DNA of 64,000 bases. Source: Iodidimonas nitroreducens (GTDB lineage: Bacteria; Pseudomonadota; Alphaproteobacteria; Sphingomonadales; Rhodothalassiaceae). Below, piece by piece: positions 1 through 9,224 of the stretch (positions are counted from its first letter, which is position 1; every line of letters begins with the position of its first letter). The notes below the pieces were generated by a model, which did no database searches, was not told the DNA's origin, and saw only the letters and a program-made list of their open reading frames with translations. Both the position numbers and the translations under genes were made by a program. Location of the stretch: assembly GCF_008579165.1 (NCBI RefSeq), contig NZ_BKCN01000002.1, one strand, 5' to 3'.

Positions 1-1
1 G

Positions 2-250
2 GCGCATCTATTTGGCGTGGATGTAGAGGGGGCCTGTGGCGGCAATCTTGCCTGCTCCACATGCCATATGATCTTTTCTCCACAGGATTTTTCCAGATTA
101 CCGCCCATGAGTGAGGATGAAGAAGATCTGCTTGATCTGACGCCGGGTGTCACCCCAACATCAAGACTGGGCTGCCAGATCATCACCGGGCCGGATTATG
201 ATGGGCTGGTGATCAAACTGCCCCCCGATCATGATGAGGATTGGGGCTGA
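2..250 (+). CDS. 2Fe-2S ferredoxin, adrenodoxin type (5' end missing)
   Basis: The open frame runs in from the left edge, so the start is outside the window. About 82 residues are visible of a family usually near 105. The cluster ligands are clear: CGGNLACSTC gives the Cys-x5-Cys-x2-Cys pattern (visible residues 12, 18 and 21) and the fourth Cys lies in SRLGCQI near residue 58. The acidic stretch MSEDEEDLLD between them is typical of vertebrate-like/ISC-type ferredoxins, which carry single electrons to cytochromes P450 or to Fe-S cluster assembly. No isc genes are visible here to decide the partner. The in-frame GTG at 17 lies inside the conserved domain and is not the real start. Confidence 0.9.
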   Translation, partial: AHLFGVDVEGACGGNLACSTCHMIFSPQDFSRLPPMSEDEEDLLDLTPGVTPTSRLGCQIITGPDYDGLVIKLPPDHDEDWG

Positions 251-336
251 ACTAACAGTGGGCTGGGATGTTGTGTCTGGCCGTTTGGTTTATCTGATGT
301 TTTTTCAAAATCAACAAACACTTTGAAAGGTTTAAT

Positions 337-975
337 ATGATTAAGGTCCATCATCTCAATGAATCCCGCTCGCAGCGGATTTTATGGCTGCTTGAAGAAT
401 TGGGGGCTGAATATGAAATCCAGCATTGGACCCGGGATGCGGAAACTCGCTTTGCCCCCGCAGGATTAAAAGCCATCCATCCTTTGGGAAAATCCCCGGT
501 GATCGAAGATGGCGATCTGGTTATCGCTGAATCGGCGGCCATCGTTGACTATCTGGCCCAGCTTTATGGCCAGGGCGCGCTGATCCCTAAAACCGATCAT
601 CCTGATCATTGGGCGCATCAGCAATGGCTGCATTTTGCTGAAGGATCGGCCATCCTGCCGTTCCTTTTGGGGTTATATGTGGGAAAATTGGGCGAAGCAG
701 GTGCGCCTTTGGGGCCAAGAATAAACAGCGAAATCAATAATGTGCTTGATTATCTTGAGGCAGCACTGGAAGGCCGCGATTTTATCATGGGCGATGATCT
801 GAGCGCGGCTGATTTCATGCTGATTTTCATTGCCGAAATCGCCCAAAGCAGTGGACGGCTGAAAGAACGCCCGAATCTGAGCGGCTATGTCGCCCGCATC
901 CAAAAGCGCCCGGCTTATATCCGCGCTCTGAAAGCCGGTGGCCCCTATAGCTTTGCGGCCACCCCATCCAATTAA
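337..975 (+). CDS. Glutathione S-transferase family protein
   Basis: A 212-residue cytosolic GST. The N-terminal thioredoxin-like domain (about residues 1-80) contains the glutathione-site Ser in HHLNESRSQR, the cis-Pro segment GKSPVIEDGD and the Glu-Ser pair in AESAAIVDYL that binds the gamma-glutamyl group. The C-terminal helical domain (about 90-205) has the N-capping box region LSAADFML. The protein would conjugate glutathione to electrophiles or reduce peroxides in the cytoplasm; substrate cannot be told. An AAGG ribosome site sits just ahead of the ATG. It ends four bases inside the opposed SDR gene, so the two are convergent. Confidence 0.92.
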   Translation: MIKVHHLNESRSQRILWLLEELGAEYEIQHWTRDAETRFAPAGLKAIHPLGKSPVIEDGDLVIAESAAIVDYLAQLYGQGALIPKTDHPDHWAHQQWLHFAEGSAILPFLLGLYVGKLGEAGAPLGPRINSEINNVLDYLEAALEGRDFIMGDDLSAADFMLIFIAEIAQSSGRLKERPNLSGYVARIQKRPAYIRALKAGGPYSFAATPSN

Positions 976-1711
976 GCCTTTTGGCGGGGGCGTGTTTTCC
1001 ATTCCTTGAAATGGACCATGTCCCCGTTTTCCTGATAATCAGGGCGGAGCATTTCCAGAAAAAGCGGCGCGATATCAGCCGGTTTTGCCAGGGTTTCAGG
1101 ATCTTCACCGGGAAAGGCTTTCGCCCGCATACCGGTGCGGATCGGGCCGGGATCGATCAGATTGACCCTGACCGCCGTTTTGGCACATTCTGCGGCATAG
1201 ATTTCAACCATTTTTTCCAAGGCGGCCTTGGTTGTGGCATAAAGCCCCCAATAAGGCACAGCCTTGTGCGCGGCCCCTGATGTGACAAACAGGGCGCGCC
1301 CGGCATCCGATTGCCGCAAAAGCGGATCAAGCTGCGGATCAGGCGCCAATTGGCGGTCACATTCACGGCCATCACCTCATCCCATTCCTTGGGAGCGAGA
1401 TGACCAAGGGGTGAAAGCGACCCCAAAAGCCCGGCATTGCCCACCAGAATATCCAGCTTTCCCCAGCGTTCATAAAGGGCAGCCCCCAAACGATCGATCC
1501 CCTCATAATCTGTGAGATCAAGAGGCGTGAGCGTTACCGAGCCGCCCATCGCGCGGATGTCATCATCCAGTTCTTCCAAAGCGCCCACGCTGCGGGGCCG
1601 CGCCAAAGCAACGATATGCGCCCCTTGGGCGGCCAAAGCTTTGGCAACGGCATAGCCGATCCCCCGTGAAGCGCCGGTAACGACGGCAATCCGATCTTTT
1701 AATAAAGCCAT
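972..1711 (-). CDS. Short-chain dehydrogenase/reductase (one frameshift)
   Basis: An SDR of about 246 residues once one base is restored. The N-terminal part has the NAD(P) motif TGASRGIG (residues 12-19) and the NAG motif; the C-terminal part has the catalytic Ser in FVTSGAA and the YxxxK pair in YATTKAA. The frame breaks near 1330: the upstream frame reads to RLIRS and the other continues LDPLLRQSDAG, repaired by one extra C (AGCCTTGAT instead of AGCTTGAT on the coding strand). It lies 18 bases downstream of purF on the same strand, a common alphaproteobacterial arrangement. Substrate unknown. Whether the break is real or an error cannot be settled here; the intact motifs on both sides favour error. 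Confidence 0.85.
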
Positions 1712-1729
1712 TTTTGCTATCCGCTGGTT

Positions 1730-3216
1730 TCAGGGGGCCACAAATAACGCAAGTTCCTGATCGCGATCATTTTCCTGATCGGTCAGATGCGTTGGATAAT
1801 CCCCGCTAAAGCAGGCATCGCAATATTGTGGCTGTTGGTTATTACGGCCTTCGGGAAGAAGACAGGCATGATAAAGGCCATCGATGGAAACGAAAGCCAG
1901 AGAATCGGCATGGATATAATCGCGCATGGCATCGATATCCATGCGGGCGGCCAAAAGCTTTGAACGTTCGGGGGTATCGACCCCATAAAAGCAGCTATGG
2001 CGTGTGGGTGGGCTGGCGATCCGCATATGCACCTCACGCGCGCCCGCTTGCCGCACCATATCAACGATTTTGAGCGATGTAGTGCCGCGAACGATGGAAT
2101 CATCAACCAGAATGACGCGCTTGCCTTCGATTTGCCAGCGATTGGCATTGTGCTTTAACCGAACCCCCAAATGGCGGATATGATCCGATGGCTCGATAAA
2201 GGTGCGGCCCACATAATGATTGCGAATGATCCCCAGTTCAAAGGGAATGCCAGATTGCGCTGCATAGCCAATGGCCGCCGGCACCCCGGAATCGGGAACC
2301 GGGATCACCACATCGGCATCCACGGGGGCTTCGCGTGCCAATTCGGCCCCGATGCGTTTGCGCACATCATAAACCGAAAGGCCATCCACAAGGCTATCGG
2401 GCCGCGAGAAATAAACATGCTCGAAAATACAGGGGCGGGGATTTTGCGGAGCGAAAGGCTTGATGGATTTAACGGTTTGGCCGCTTCCCTCACCACTGAT
2501 GATGACGATTTCCCCCGGTTCGATTTCGCGCACATAATGCGCCCCTAAAATATCGAGGGCGCAGGTTTCCGAGCACAGAATATGGGAATCCCCCAGCTTG
2601 CCCATCACCAGCGGGCGCACCCCCAAAGGATCGCGCATCCCAAACAGCCCATCGCGGGTGAGGATGACAAGGGAATAGGCCCCTTCGATCTTGCGCAAGG
2701 CATCGATCAGCTTGTCATAAAGGGAGCGATAAGTGGATGTGGCAACCAGATGAATGATCACTTCGCTATCGGAGGTAGATTGAAAGATCGAGCCATGACG
2801 CACGAGTTGCCGACGCAGATGCCAGGCATTGGTAAGATTGCCATTATGCGAAACCGCAAAACCACCGGTGGCCAGATCGGCAAAAAGCGGCTGCACATTG
2901 CGCATGGAACTGCCGCCCGCCGTGGAATAGCGCACATGCCCGATGGCGCTGTGGCCTTTCAAGGTATCGATCAGCTTTTGGCTGGTAAAATTATCGGCAA
3001 CATGGCCCAATTGACGTTGGGAAACGAAATGCGTGCCATCAAAAGCGGTGATCCCCGCCGCTTCCTGCCCGCGATGCTGCAGGGCATGAAGCCCAATGCC
3101 GTATGGGCGGCGGCATCTTCGGTGCCGATGATCCCAAAGACGCCGCATTCTTCATGCAGCTTATCATCATCAAAAGGCGAGGTGATGAGGGGAGCTTTAT
3201 GCGGCGATTGGCTCAT
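1730..3216 (-). CDS. purF: Amidophosphoribosyltransferase (one frameshift)
   Basis: First committed enzyme of purine synthesis: makes phosphoribosylamine from PRPP and glutamine. About 495 residues when repaired. The start MSQSPHKAPL leads to a short propeptide and the nucleophile Cys in HEECGVFGI (about residue 24), so this is the type matured by N-terminal cleavage. Glutaminase-domain motifs include LQHRGQEAAGI and GHVRYSTAG; the phosphoribosyltransferase PRPP loop is VILVDDSIVRGTT. The frame breaks near 3090, between HTALG and LHALQHRG; GGCCTTCAT in place of GGCTTCAT restores it. cvpA lies upstream, the classical partner. Confidence 0.95.
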
Positions 3217-3375
3217 GTCTTGATCTGATCCCGAATGAGCTGCCCTTAAAGCAGGCTTGACTGTTCCAGACCTAAGCCGATCCCGTTTGGCTTCAAGATC
3301 CATTCTGTGCCTTCCTATACGCCCAGAGCCTGCCGGTGAAAAGCCGTTTCCCTGCAAAAATTACATCAAATCGGG

Positions 3376-4065
3376 CTATGGCTTTTTGGGTTCCGGCTTT
3401 GAATTTGGCGTATCGTCTTGTGATTTCAGCAATTCTTCGAGCTTTTGGTTCATCATCTGTCTTTGGGCATCTTCATAAGCCGGTTCAACCACATCGCGCA
3501 GGCGCTGGCTTCCGCTATCATAGCTTTTGCGCATCTGCTGCAACAGCGCCTCGCCGGTTCGATCTTGTTCCACTGTGCGAAAAATTTCCGGCCCGGTTTT
3601 TGCCACCATGGTGGCTCCATAGGCAACGATGGGCTTGAAGCGCGCCTGTTGCACCCAATCGGGATAGCGCTTTTCCCCAAGGGTGGCGGAAAAAAACAGA
3701 TAGGTGGAAGAAATCAGGATCGCCCCCAAAATCAGGCCCAAAGCCGCACCAAGGGAACGATCAAGAAACCCCACAGGGCCCGAGCGCACCCGCCCGCCAA
3801 TGAAATTGGCCACGATCTTGAGGATGACAAGGCTTGCGATGAACAAAACGGGCAGGGCGATGAAATCGGCCAGGGTGGGTGGCTCGATCAGGTCGCGGGC
3901 AAAGCGCGATACCATGGGCATGGCATAAAGGGTGATCAATATGGCCCCGATCCAGGCCAGAACAGAGAGCAGCATCGTGGTGAAACCGCGAAAGATGGCA
4001 TAAAGGAAAAAGCCCGCCATCACAATCAGAACCAATATATCGAATGCCGTCATCGATTCCGACAT
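3376..4065 (-). CDS. cvpA: CvpA family membrane protein
   Basis: A 229-residue inner-membrane protein with four predicted membrane helices in the first 130 residues (starting FDILVLIVMAGFFLYAIFRG) and a charged cytoplasmic C-terminal tail ending in PNSKPEPKKP. The family pattern of a Gly-rich first helix followed by YAIFRGF is present. CvpA was named for colicin V production in E. coli and is linked to the purF operon; its biochemical role is unsettled. Here it lies directly upstream of purF and downstream of radA on the same strand. The ATG at 4065 gives MSESMTAFD; the internal ATG at residue 5 is an alternative start. Confidence 0.93.
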   Translation of the reverse strand: MSESMTAFDILVLIVMAGFFLYAIFRGFTTMLLSVLAWIGAILITLYAMPMVSRFARDLIEPPTLADFIALPVLFIASLVILKIVANFIGGRVRSGPVGFLDRSLGAALGLILGAILISSTYLFFSATLGEKRYPDWVQQARFKPIVAYGATMVAKTGPEIFRTVEQDRTGEALLQQMRKSYDSGSQRLRDVVEPAYEDAQRQMMNQKLEELLKSQDDTPNSKPEPKKP

Positions 4066-4163
4066 GGCGTCCTCATTTCAATGCACCAAGGATTTTTGCA
4101 GGCCTCATCTCTGTTTCCTTCCGCCTTTGTGGCCTGAAAAAACCGCCCTTGTCCAGTGCTCGA

Positions 4164-5549
4164 TTAAGCAAGATGCAAAGCCCGTTCATCGGGGGCAAAC
4201 AGATCGACCAGTTCATGCAAACGCCCGAAATTCTCGATGCAAAGGCCCGTTGCCCCCGCCTTGGTGCCGTTGGGGATCAGGGCTTTGGTAAAGCCCAGCT
4301 TTTCGGCTTCTTTAAGGCGGGCTTCGGCCTGGGTTACCGGGCGCACATCCCCCGACAGGCTGATTTCACCGAAAATGACCGTTTCCTGCGGCACAGGCAC
4401 CCCCGACATGGATGAAATCAGGGCTGCTGCCACCGCCATATCCGCCGCGGGTTCGCCCACCTTCAGTCCGCCCGCCACATTGAGATAAATATCCGATCCC
4501 GATAAGCCCAGCCCGCAGCGGGCATCGAGAACAGCCAGGATCATCGCCAAACGCCCGGAATCCCAGCCCACCACCGCGCGCCTTGGGTTGGCCGCAGAAT
4601 TGGACGCCACCAGCGCCTGAATTTCCACCAGCAAAGGGCGCGATCCTTCAATGCCGGCAAAAACCGCCGACCCCGCCACGGCGGACGCGCGATCCGACAA
4701 AAAAAGCTGCGAAGGATTGGAAACTTCCGATAGCCCGATGCCGGTCATTTCAAAAACGCCGATCTCGTCCGTGCCGCCAAAACGGTTTTTGACACTGCGC
4801 AAAATGCGATATTGATGGCCGCGTTCGCCTTCGAAATAAAGCACGGTATCAACCATATGCTCCAAAACCCGGGGGCCGGCGATCTGCCCATCCTTGGTGA
4901 CATGGCCCACGATCAGCATGATGGTTCCACGGCTTTTGGCATAGGCGATCAATTCCGCGGCCGAGGCGCGCACCTGAGCCACGGTTCCCGGCGCGGAATC
5001 GAGCTGATCGGAAAACACGGTCTGGATGGAATCGATGACCAGAACCGCCGGCGGTTTCTTCTGATCCAATGTGGTGAGAATATCGCGCAGATTGGTGGCT
5101 GATCCCAAATCCATGGGGGCATCGCGCAGGGCCAGCCGATCCGCGCGCATCTGCACCTGCGCTGTGGCTTCTTCGCCCGAGATATAAACACAATGATGGC
5201 CCCGTTTTGAAAGGGCGGCCACCGCCTGCAAGAGCAGGGTGGATTTGCCAATGCCGGGATCGCCGCCGATGAGCAGAGCCGAGCCGGAGACAAGACCGCC
5301 GCCGGTTGCGCGATCAAATTCGGCGATACCGCTCAGCATCCGGGGCGGGCTGATGCTGGGCTGATCCAGCCCCACCAATTCGATCTTCCGCCCCCGCGAG
5401 GGGCCAAGGCCCCGGGGACGTCCCGATCCGCCAAGGCCGGTTTCCTCGATGATCGCGCTCCATTCCTGGCACTGATCGCAGCGGCCCTGCCATTTGCGAT
5501 AGGTCGCACCACAGGATTGGCAGACAAATTGTGTTGTTGATTTCACCAT
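4164..5549 (-). CDS. radA: DNA repair protein RadA
   Basis: RecA-related helicase that drives branch migration of recombination intermediates. 461 residues, normal length. In order: an N-terminal four-Cys zinc finger (CQSCGATYRKWQGRCDQC, residues 14-27 region), Walker A GGDPGIGKST near residue 95, Walker B LVIDSIQT, the RadA-specific VKNRFGGTDE motif, and a C-terminal Lon-protease-like domain with NVAGGLKVGEPAADMAVA. All motifs look intact. It sits between mlaF and cvpA in one minus-strand run, matching the usual radA-cvpA-purF order. Confidence 0.97.
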   Translation of the reverse strand: MVKSTTQFVCQSCGATYRKWQGRCDQCQEWSAIIEETGLGGSGRPRGLGPSRGRKIELVGLDQPSISPPRMLSGIAEFDRATGGGLVSGSALLIGGDPGIGKSTLLLQAVAALSKRGHHCVYISGEEATAQVQMRADRLALRDAPMDLGSATNLRDILTTLDQKKPPAVLVIDSIQTVFSDQLDSAPGTVAQVRASAAELIAYAKSRGTIMLIVGHVTKDGQIAGPRVLEHMVDTVLYFEGERGHQYRILRSVKNRFGGTDEIGVFEMTGIGLSEVSNPSQLFLSDRASAVAGSAVFAGIEGSRPLLVEIQALVASNSAANPRRAVVGWDSGRLAMILAVLDARCGLGLSGSDIYLNVAGGLKVGEPAADMAVAAALISSMSGVPVPQETVIFGEISLSGDVRPVTQAEARLKEAEKLGFTKALIPNGTKAGATGLCIENFGRLHELVDLFAPDERALHLA

Positions 5550-5637
5550 TTGGAGATGTTAGCGTTTTGTTCTTGTTTTTCCAAGGGCGAAATCGACGAA
5601 AACCGGAAAAATCAGCCCATCAGCCGATCCCCGCCGA

Positions 5638-6414
5638 TTAATGAGAGCGCAGGGCCATTTTGATCGGCCCTTCAGCGCGCCCATGAATGAATTGATCGAC
5701 ATAAGCATTGCCGGATTGATCGATATCCGCTTTGCTGCCGTGCCAGATGATTTTGCCATCATAAAGCATGCCAAGATTATCCGCGATCTTGCGGGCGCTG
5801 GCCATATCATGGGTGATGGTGACAGTGGTTGCCCCCAGATCGCGCACACATTCCACGATCAGATCATTGATCACATCGGCCATGATCGGATCGAGGCCGG
5901 TGGTGGGCTCATCGAAAAAAATAATTTCAGGCTCAGACGCAATGGCCCGGGCCAGGCCCACACGCTTTTTCATACCGCCTGAAAGCTCATCAGGATGCAG
6001 ATCCGCCACATCGGATTGCAGGCCCACCCGTTTGAGCTTTTCAAGGGCGATGCTTTTGGCTTGTGCCCGCCCCATGCCTTGGGCCTTTATCAGCCCGAAG
6101 GCCACATTTTCCCAGACTTTAAGGCTATCGAACAGGGCAGCCCCCTGAAACAGCATGCCAAATTTCGACATCTGCTTTTGCCGATCTTTCTGGCTGCGAG
6201 TGAGCACATCCTGACCATCGATGCGGATGGTGCCTTCATCGGGGGTCAAAAGGCCGATGATGCATTTGAGCAAAACCGATTTGCCGGTTCCCGATCCGCC
6301 GATGACCACGAGGCTTTCGCCCTTGGCAACGCTTAGATCGAGCCCATCCAGCACGATTTTGGGACCAAAGCGTTTTTTAACGCCTGAGAGTTCGATTTTA
6401 GGCGCGGTGCTCAT
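5638..6414 (-). CDS. mlaF: ABC transporter ATPase, MlaF type
   Basis: Cytoplasmic ATPase of a Mla-type (MCE) phospholipid transporter that maintains outer-membrane lipid asymmetry. 258 residues. Walker A is IGGSGTGKSV, the signature is ELSGGMKKRVGLARA (the GGMKKR form is typical of the MlaF/Ttg2A family), Walker B is IIFFDEPTTGLDP, and the H-loop is ITHDMASA. Its ATG overlaps the end of mlaE by four bases, so the two are translationally coupled. The MCE-domain partner MlaD is not in this window. Confidence 0.92.
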   Translation of the reverse strand: MSTAPKIELSGVKKRFGPKIVLDGLDLSVAKGESLVVIGGSGTGKSVLLKCIIGLLTPDEGTIRIDGQDVLTRSQKDRQKQMSKFGMLFQGAALFDSLKVWENVAFGLIKAQGMGRAQAKSIALEKLKRVGLQSDVADLHPDELSGGMKKRVGLARAIASEPEIIFFDEPTTGLDPIMADVINDLIVECVRDLGATTVTITHDMASARKIADNLGMLYDGKIIWHGSKADIDQSGNAYVDQFIHGRAEGPIKMALRSH

Positions 6415-7184
6415 GATTGGAAAACCGTGATGGTGATGATCAGATTGGCAAGTAAAATGAGAATGAAGGCCGAAACCACGGCATTGGTGGTCGCCCGACC
6501 CACACCCTGTGCCCCGCCGGTGGAATAATAGCCGTGATAGCAGCCCATCAGGGCGATGACGAACCCGAAAACCGCCGCCTTCACAAGGGATGAGACGATA
6601 TCGGTGACTTCAAGAAAATTCATCGTCACCGTGAGATAGCTGCCGGGATTGAATCCCAGCCTTTGGGTGGCGACCAGAAAGCCGCCGAAAACCCCGATGA
6701 TATTAGCGACGATGACCAGCCCGGGCAGGGTGATGACACCGGCGATGAGGCGCGGCACCACAAGATACTTATAAGGATTGGTCGATAAGGTGACGAGGGC
6801 ATCGATCTGTTCGGTCACCCGCATGGTGCCGATCTCTGCCGCCATCGCTGAAGACACCCGACCCGCCACCATCAGCCCCCCTAAAACCGGGCCCAACTCG
6901 CGCACGATGGCAATCACCACCACGGCGGCCATGGTGCTTTCGGCATTGAAGCGTTCCGATCCCACATAGATCTGCTGGGCAAGGGCAGCGCCGGTAAACA
7001 AGGCCGTAAGCCCCACAACGGGAAGGGAATTATAGCCGATGACCATCATCTGCTGGCCGATATTCTTCAAAAACAAGGGCGGCAAAACCAGATGCCGAAG
7101 GGCATGGCTGGCAAAGAGGCTCAACCGCCCCAATGCCGCCAGACCGTCAAGGGTGAGGCGCCCGATGATGGCAAAAATGTTCAT
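6411..7184 (-). CDS. mlaE: ABC transporter permease, MlaE type
   Basis: Membrane permease partner of MlaF, about 257 residues with five or six hydrophobic segments. The MlaE-family core is clear: FTGAALAQQIYVG, VRELGPVLGGLMVAGRVSSAMAAEIGTM and a final helix VVSAFILILLANLIIT. I chose the ATG at 7184 (MNIFAIIGRL), because the 34 residues that an upstream in-frame start would add look unlike the family and lack hydrophobic character. It precedes mlaF with a four-base overlap. About 230 bases without a convincing gene separate it from dnaB. Confidence 0.9.
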   Translation of the reverse strand: MNIFAIIGRLTLDGLAALGRLSLFASHALRHLVLPPLFLKNIGQQMMVIGYNSLPVVGLTALFTGAALAQQIYVGSERFNAESTMAAVVVIAIVRELGPVLGGLMVAGRVSSAMAAEIGTMRVTEQIDALVTLSTNPYKYLVVPRLIAGVITLPGLVIVANIIGVFGGFLVATQRLGFNPGSYLTVTMNFLEVTDIVSSLVKAAVFGFVIALMGCYHGYYSTGGAQGVGRATTNAVVSAFILILLANLIITITVFQS

Positions 7185-7412
7185 TGCCCGAAAATCCCTT
7201 TGCGGATGGACGCTCCATGGTCGTGCAAACTGATCCTGAACGGGCGCAAAGCGGCTGATGGATATTCGGGAGTGTGCATGATCCACTATGATCCGAGGCT
7301 AAGGCCGATAAACGGCACTGTTATCACGATAATTTGGCGGGACATTAGAGGAGCCGCAGGCATTGGTCAATTCACGGCCCTGTGGGCATAAAGGCGCGCG
7401 CCCCCAAATCAC

Positions 7413-8936
7413 CTAACCGATGCGTTCGGCGGTATATTCGGGCACGGCTTCATCCGTAAAGCGGGTTGTTTCCTTGATGAAGCGCAAACGCACTGTGCCC
7501 GTGGGGCCATGGCGCTGCTTGCTGACGATGACTTCGGCCAGGCCACGCGCCCGTTCCATCTGATCCATCCATTCCGCGAATTTTTTCTCATCACCCTCAT
7601 CGGGCTTGGCCTGTTCTTTATAATATTCATCGCGATAAACGAACATCACGATATCGGAATCCTGCTCGATCGAGCCTGATTCGCGTAAGTCCGATAATTG
7701 CGGACGCTTGTTATCGCGGCTTTCAACGGTTCGGCTCAATTGCGAAAGCGCCATCACCGGCACCTCCAGCTTTTTGGCCAGGGCCTTCAAACCCCGGGTG
7801 ATTTCAGAAATTTCCTGCACCCGGCTTTCGGCTCGGGCTGCCGATCCGCTGAGCAATTGCAGATAATCCACGATCACAAGGCCGATATTATGCAGCCGCT
7901 TCAGGCGTCGGGCACGGGTATAGACACCGGCAATCGACAGGGCTGCGGTATCATCAATATAAAGGGGCAGATTTTCGATTTCCTGCACTGCGCGGGTCAG
8001 ATCTTCAAATTGCCGGTCGGTGAGGCGGCCCCGGCGCATTTCTTCGGATTTGATATTGGCGCGATCCGAAACGATACGGGCCGCCAATTGATCGGCGGAC
8101 ATTTCCAATGAGAAAAAAGCCACCGCCGCCCCACGGGATCGCTTCGGTTCAACGCCATTTTCGCGATCTTCCAGCCAGCGCATGGCGGCATTATAGGCGA
8201 TATTGGTCGCAAGCGAGGTTTTCCCCATGGCCGGGCGACCGGCAAGGATCAATAGATCGGTTTTATGAAGCCCGCCAATCTGGGCATCCAATGCCTTCAA
8301 GCCGGTAGAGACGCCGGAAATCTTGTCGGGGTCTTTATAGGCGGCTTCGGCGGCTTCGAGGGCTTTATAAATTGCCGTGCGAAAAGGGGTGAAGGAACTG
8401 TTGGCGCTGCCGGTTTGGGCCAGATCAAAAAGCCGGGATTCCGCCGCTTCCAATTGCCCCTCACCGGAATCCGATGGATCGGCATCATAAGCGGTGATCA
8501 CCATATCCTGGCCCACCGAGATGAGGGCACGGCGCAAAGCCAAATCGCGCAAAGTGCGGGCATAATCCGTGGCATTGATGATGGTGGCCGCCGAGGCCGC
8601 CAATCGCGCCAGATAGGTGCCGCCGCCCATCTCGGCCAAGGCTTCATCCTGATCGAAAAAGGGGCGCAGCTTCACCGGATCGGCAGTATGATCGCGATCA
8701 ATCAGGCGCAGGATCATATCATAGATGCGCCCATGAACCGGCTCGTGGAAATGTTCCGGCTGCAAAAATTCGCGCACCTGTTCGGCGGCTTCATTATTCA
8801 CCAGCATCGCGCCCAGAAGCGCCTGCTCGATTTCCAGATTGCTCGGCGGCTGCCGATAATCCAGAGACTCGGGCGATGGCTGCTCGTGGGTGGCCCCGGG
8901 ATGCAGGGTGACAGTTTTGTGATTGTGTTCTGACAT
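7413..8936 (-). CDS. dnaB: Replicative DNA helicase DnaB
   Basis: Hexameric helicase that unwinds DNA at the replication fork. About 507 residues from the ATG at 8936 (MSEHNHKTV); a longer in-frame extension exists but lies before the conserved N-terminal domain (PPSNLEIEQALLGAML). The C-terminal RecA-like domain has Walker A GRPAMGKTS, Walker B VIVDYLQLLSG and the DnaB motifs FSLEMSADQLAARI and LSQLSRTVESR. No frameshift is seen. Upstream, between dnaB and the divergent rpsB, lies a perfect DnaA box (8992-9000). Confidence 0.96.
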   Translation of the reverse strand: MSEHNHKTVTLHPGATHEQPSPESLDYRQPPSNLEIEQALLGAMLVNNEAAEQVREFLQPEHFHEPVHGRIYDMILRLIDRDHTADPVKLRPFFDQDEALAEMGGGTYLARLAASAATIINATDYARTLRDLALRRALISVGQDMVITAYDADPSDSGEGQLEAAESRLFDLAQTGSANSSFTPFRTAIYKALEAAEAAYKDPDKISGVSTGLKALDAQIGGLHKTDLLILAGRPAMGKTSLATNIAYNAAMRWLEDRENGVEPKRSRGAAVAFFSLEMSADQLAARIVSDRANIKSEEMRRGRLTDRQFEDLTRAVQEIENLPLYIDDTAALSIAGVYTRARRLKRLHNIGLVIVDYLQLLSGSAARAESRVQEISEITRGLKALAKKLEVPVMALSQLSRTVESRDNKRPQLSDLRESGSIEQDSDIVMFVYRDEYYKEQAKPDEGDEKKFAEWMDQMERARGLAEVIVSKQRHGPTGTVRLRFIKETTRFTDEAVPEYTAERIG

Positions 8937-8991
8937 GTCGTCCTTGATGCCATGGCTTTGCCCCAACCGCAAAGCATAAGAAATCAGGAAG

Positions 8992-9000
8992 TTATCCACA
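8992..9000 (+). promoter_or_regulatory. Consensus DnaA box upstream of dnaB
   Basis: TTATCCACA matches the strict DnaA consensus. It lies 56 bases before the dnaB start, in the 288-base region shared with divergent rpsB. A nine-base match on either strand is expected by chance about once in 130 kb, so it is suggestive of DnaA control of dnaB but not proof. No cluster of further boxes is visible, so it is not an origin. Confidence 0.45.
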
Positions 9001-9224
9001 GGCTGTTAACTTCGGGGAGAAGTCAGGAATGTTGTTTTCCTGGCAGCTTATGCAGATGAGGGGCGTTTTCCCTTGCATCCCGGGGCGGCTATGGGTAGGA
9101 AAGACGCATTCCGCACATGAGCCGCTGGGCAGGGTGATCGGCAGATCACATCCGCCTTCCGGTGTTTCCCATTTGGGGAAATATTTGGCTCATGGAGGAC
9201 GAACCGGTAAAGGAGAAGATTACC

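Noticed and set aside
8937..9224. Minus-strand open frame crossing the rpsB leader, and a replication origin near the DnaA box
   Set aside because: The frame is a shadow of rpsB; a single DnaA box without an AT-rich unwinding region does not make an origin.
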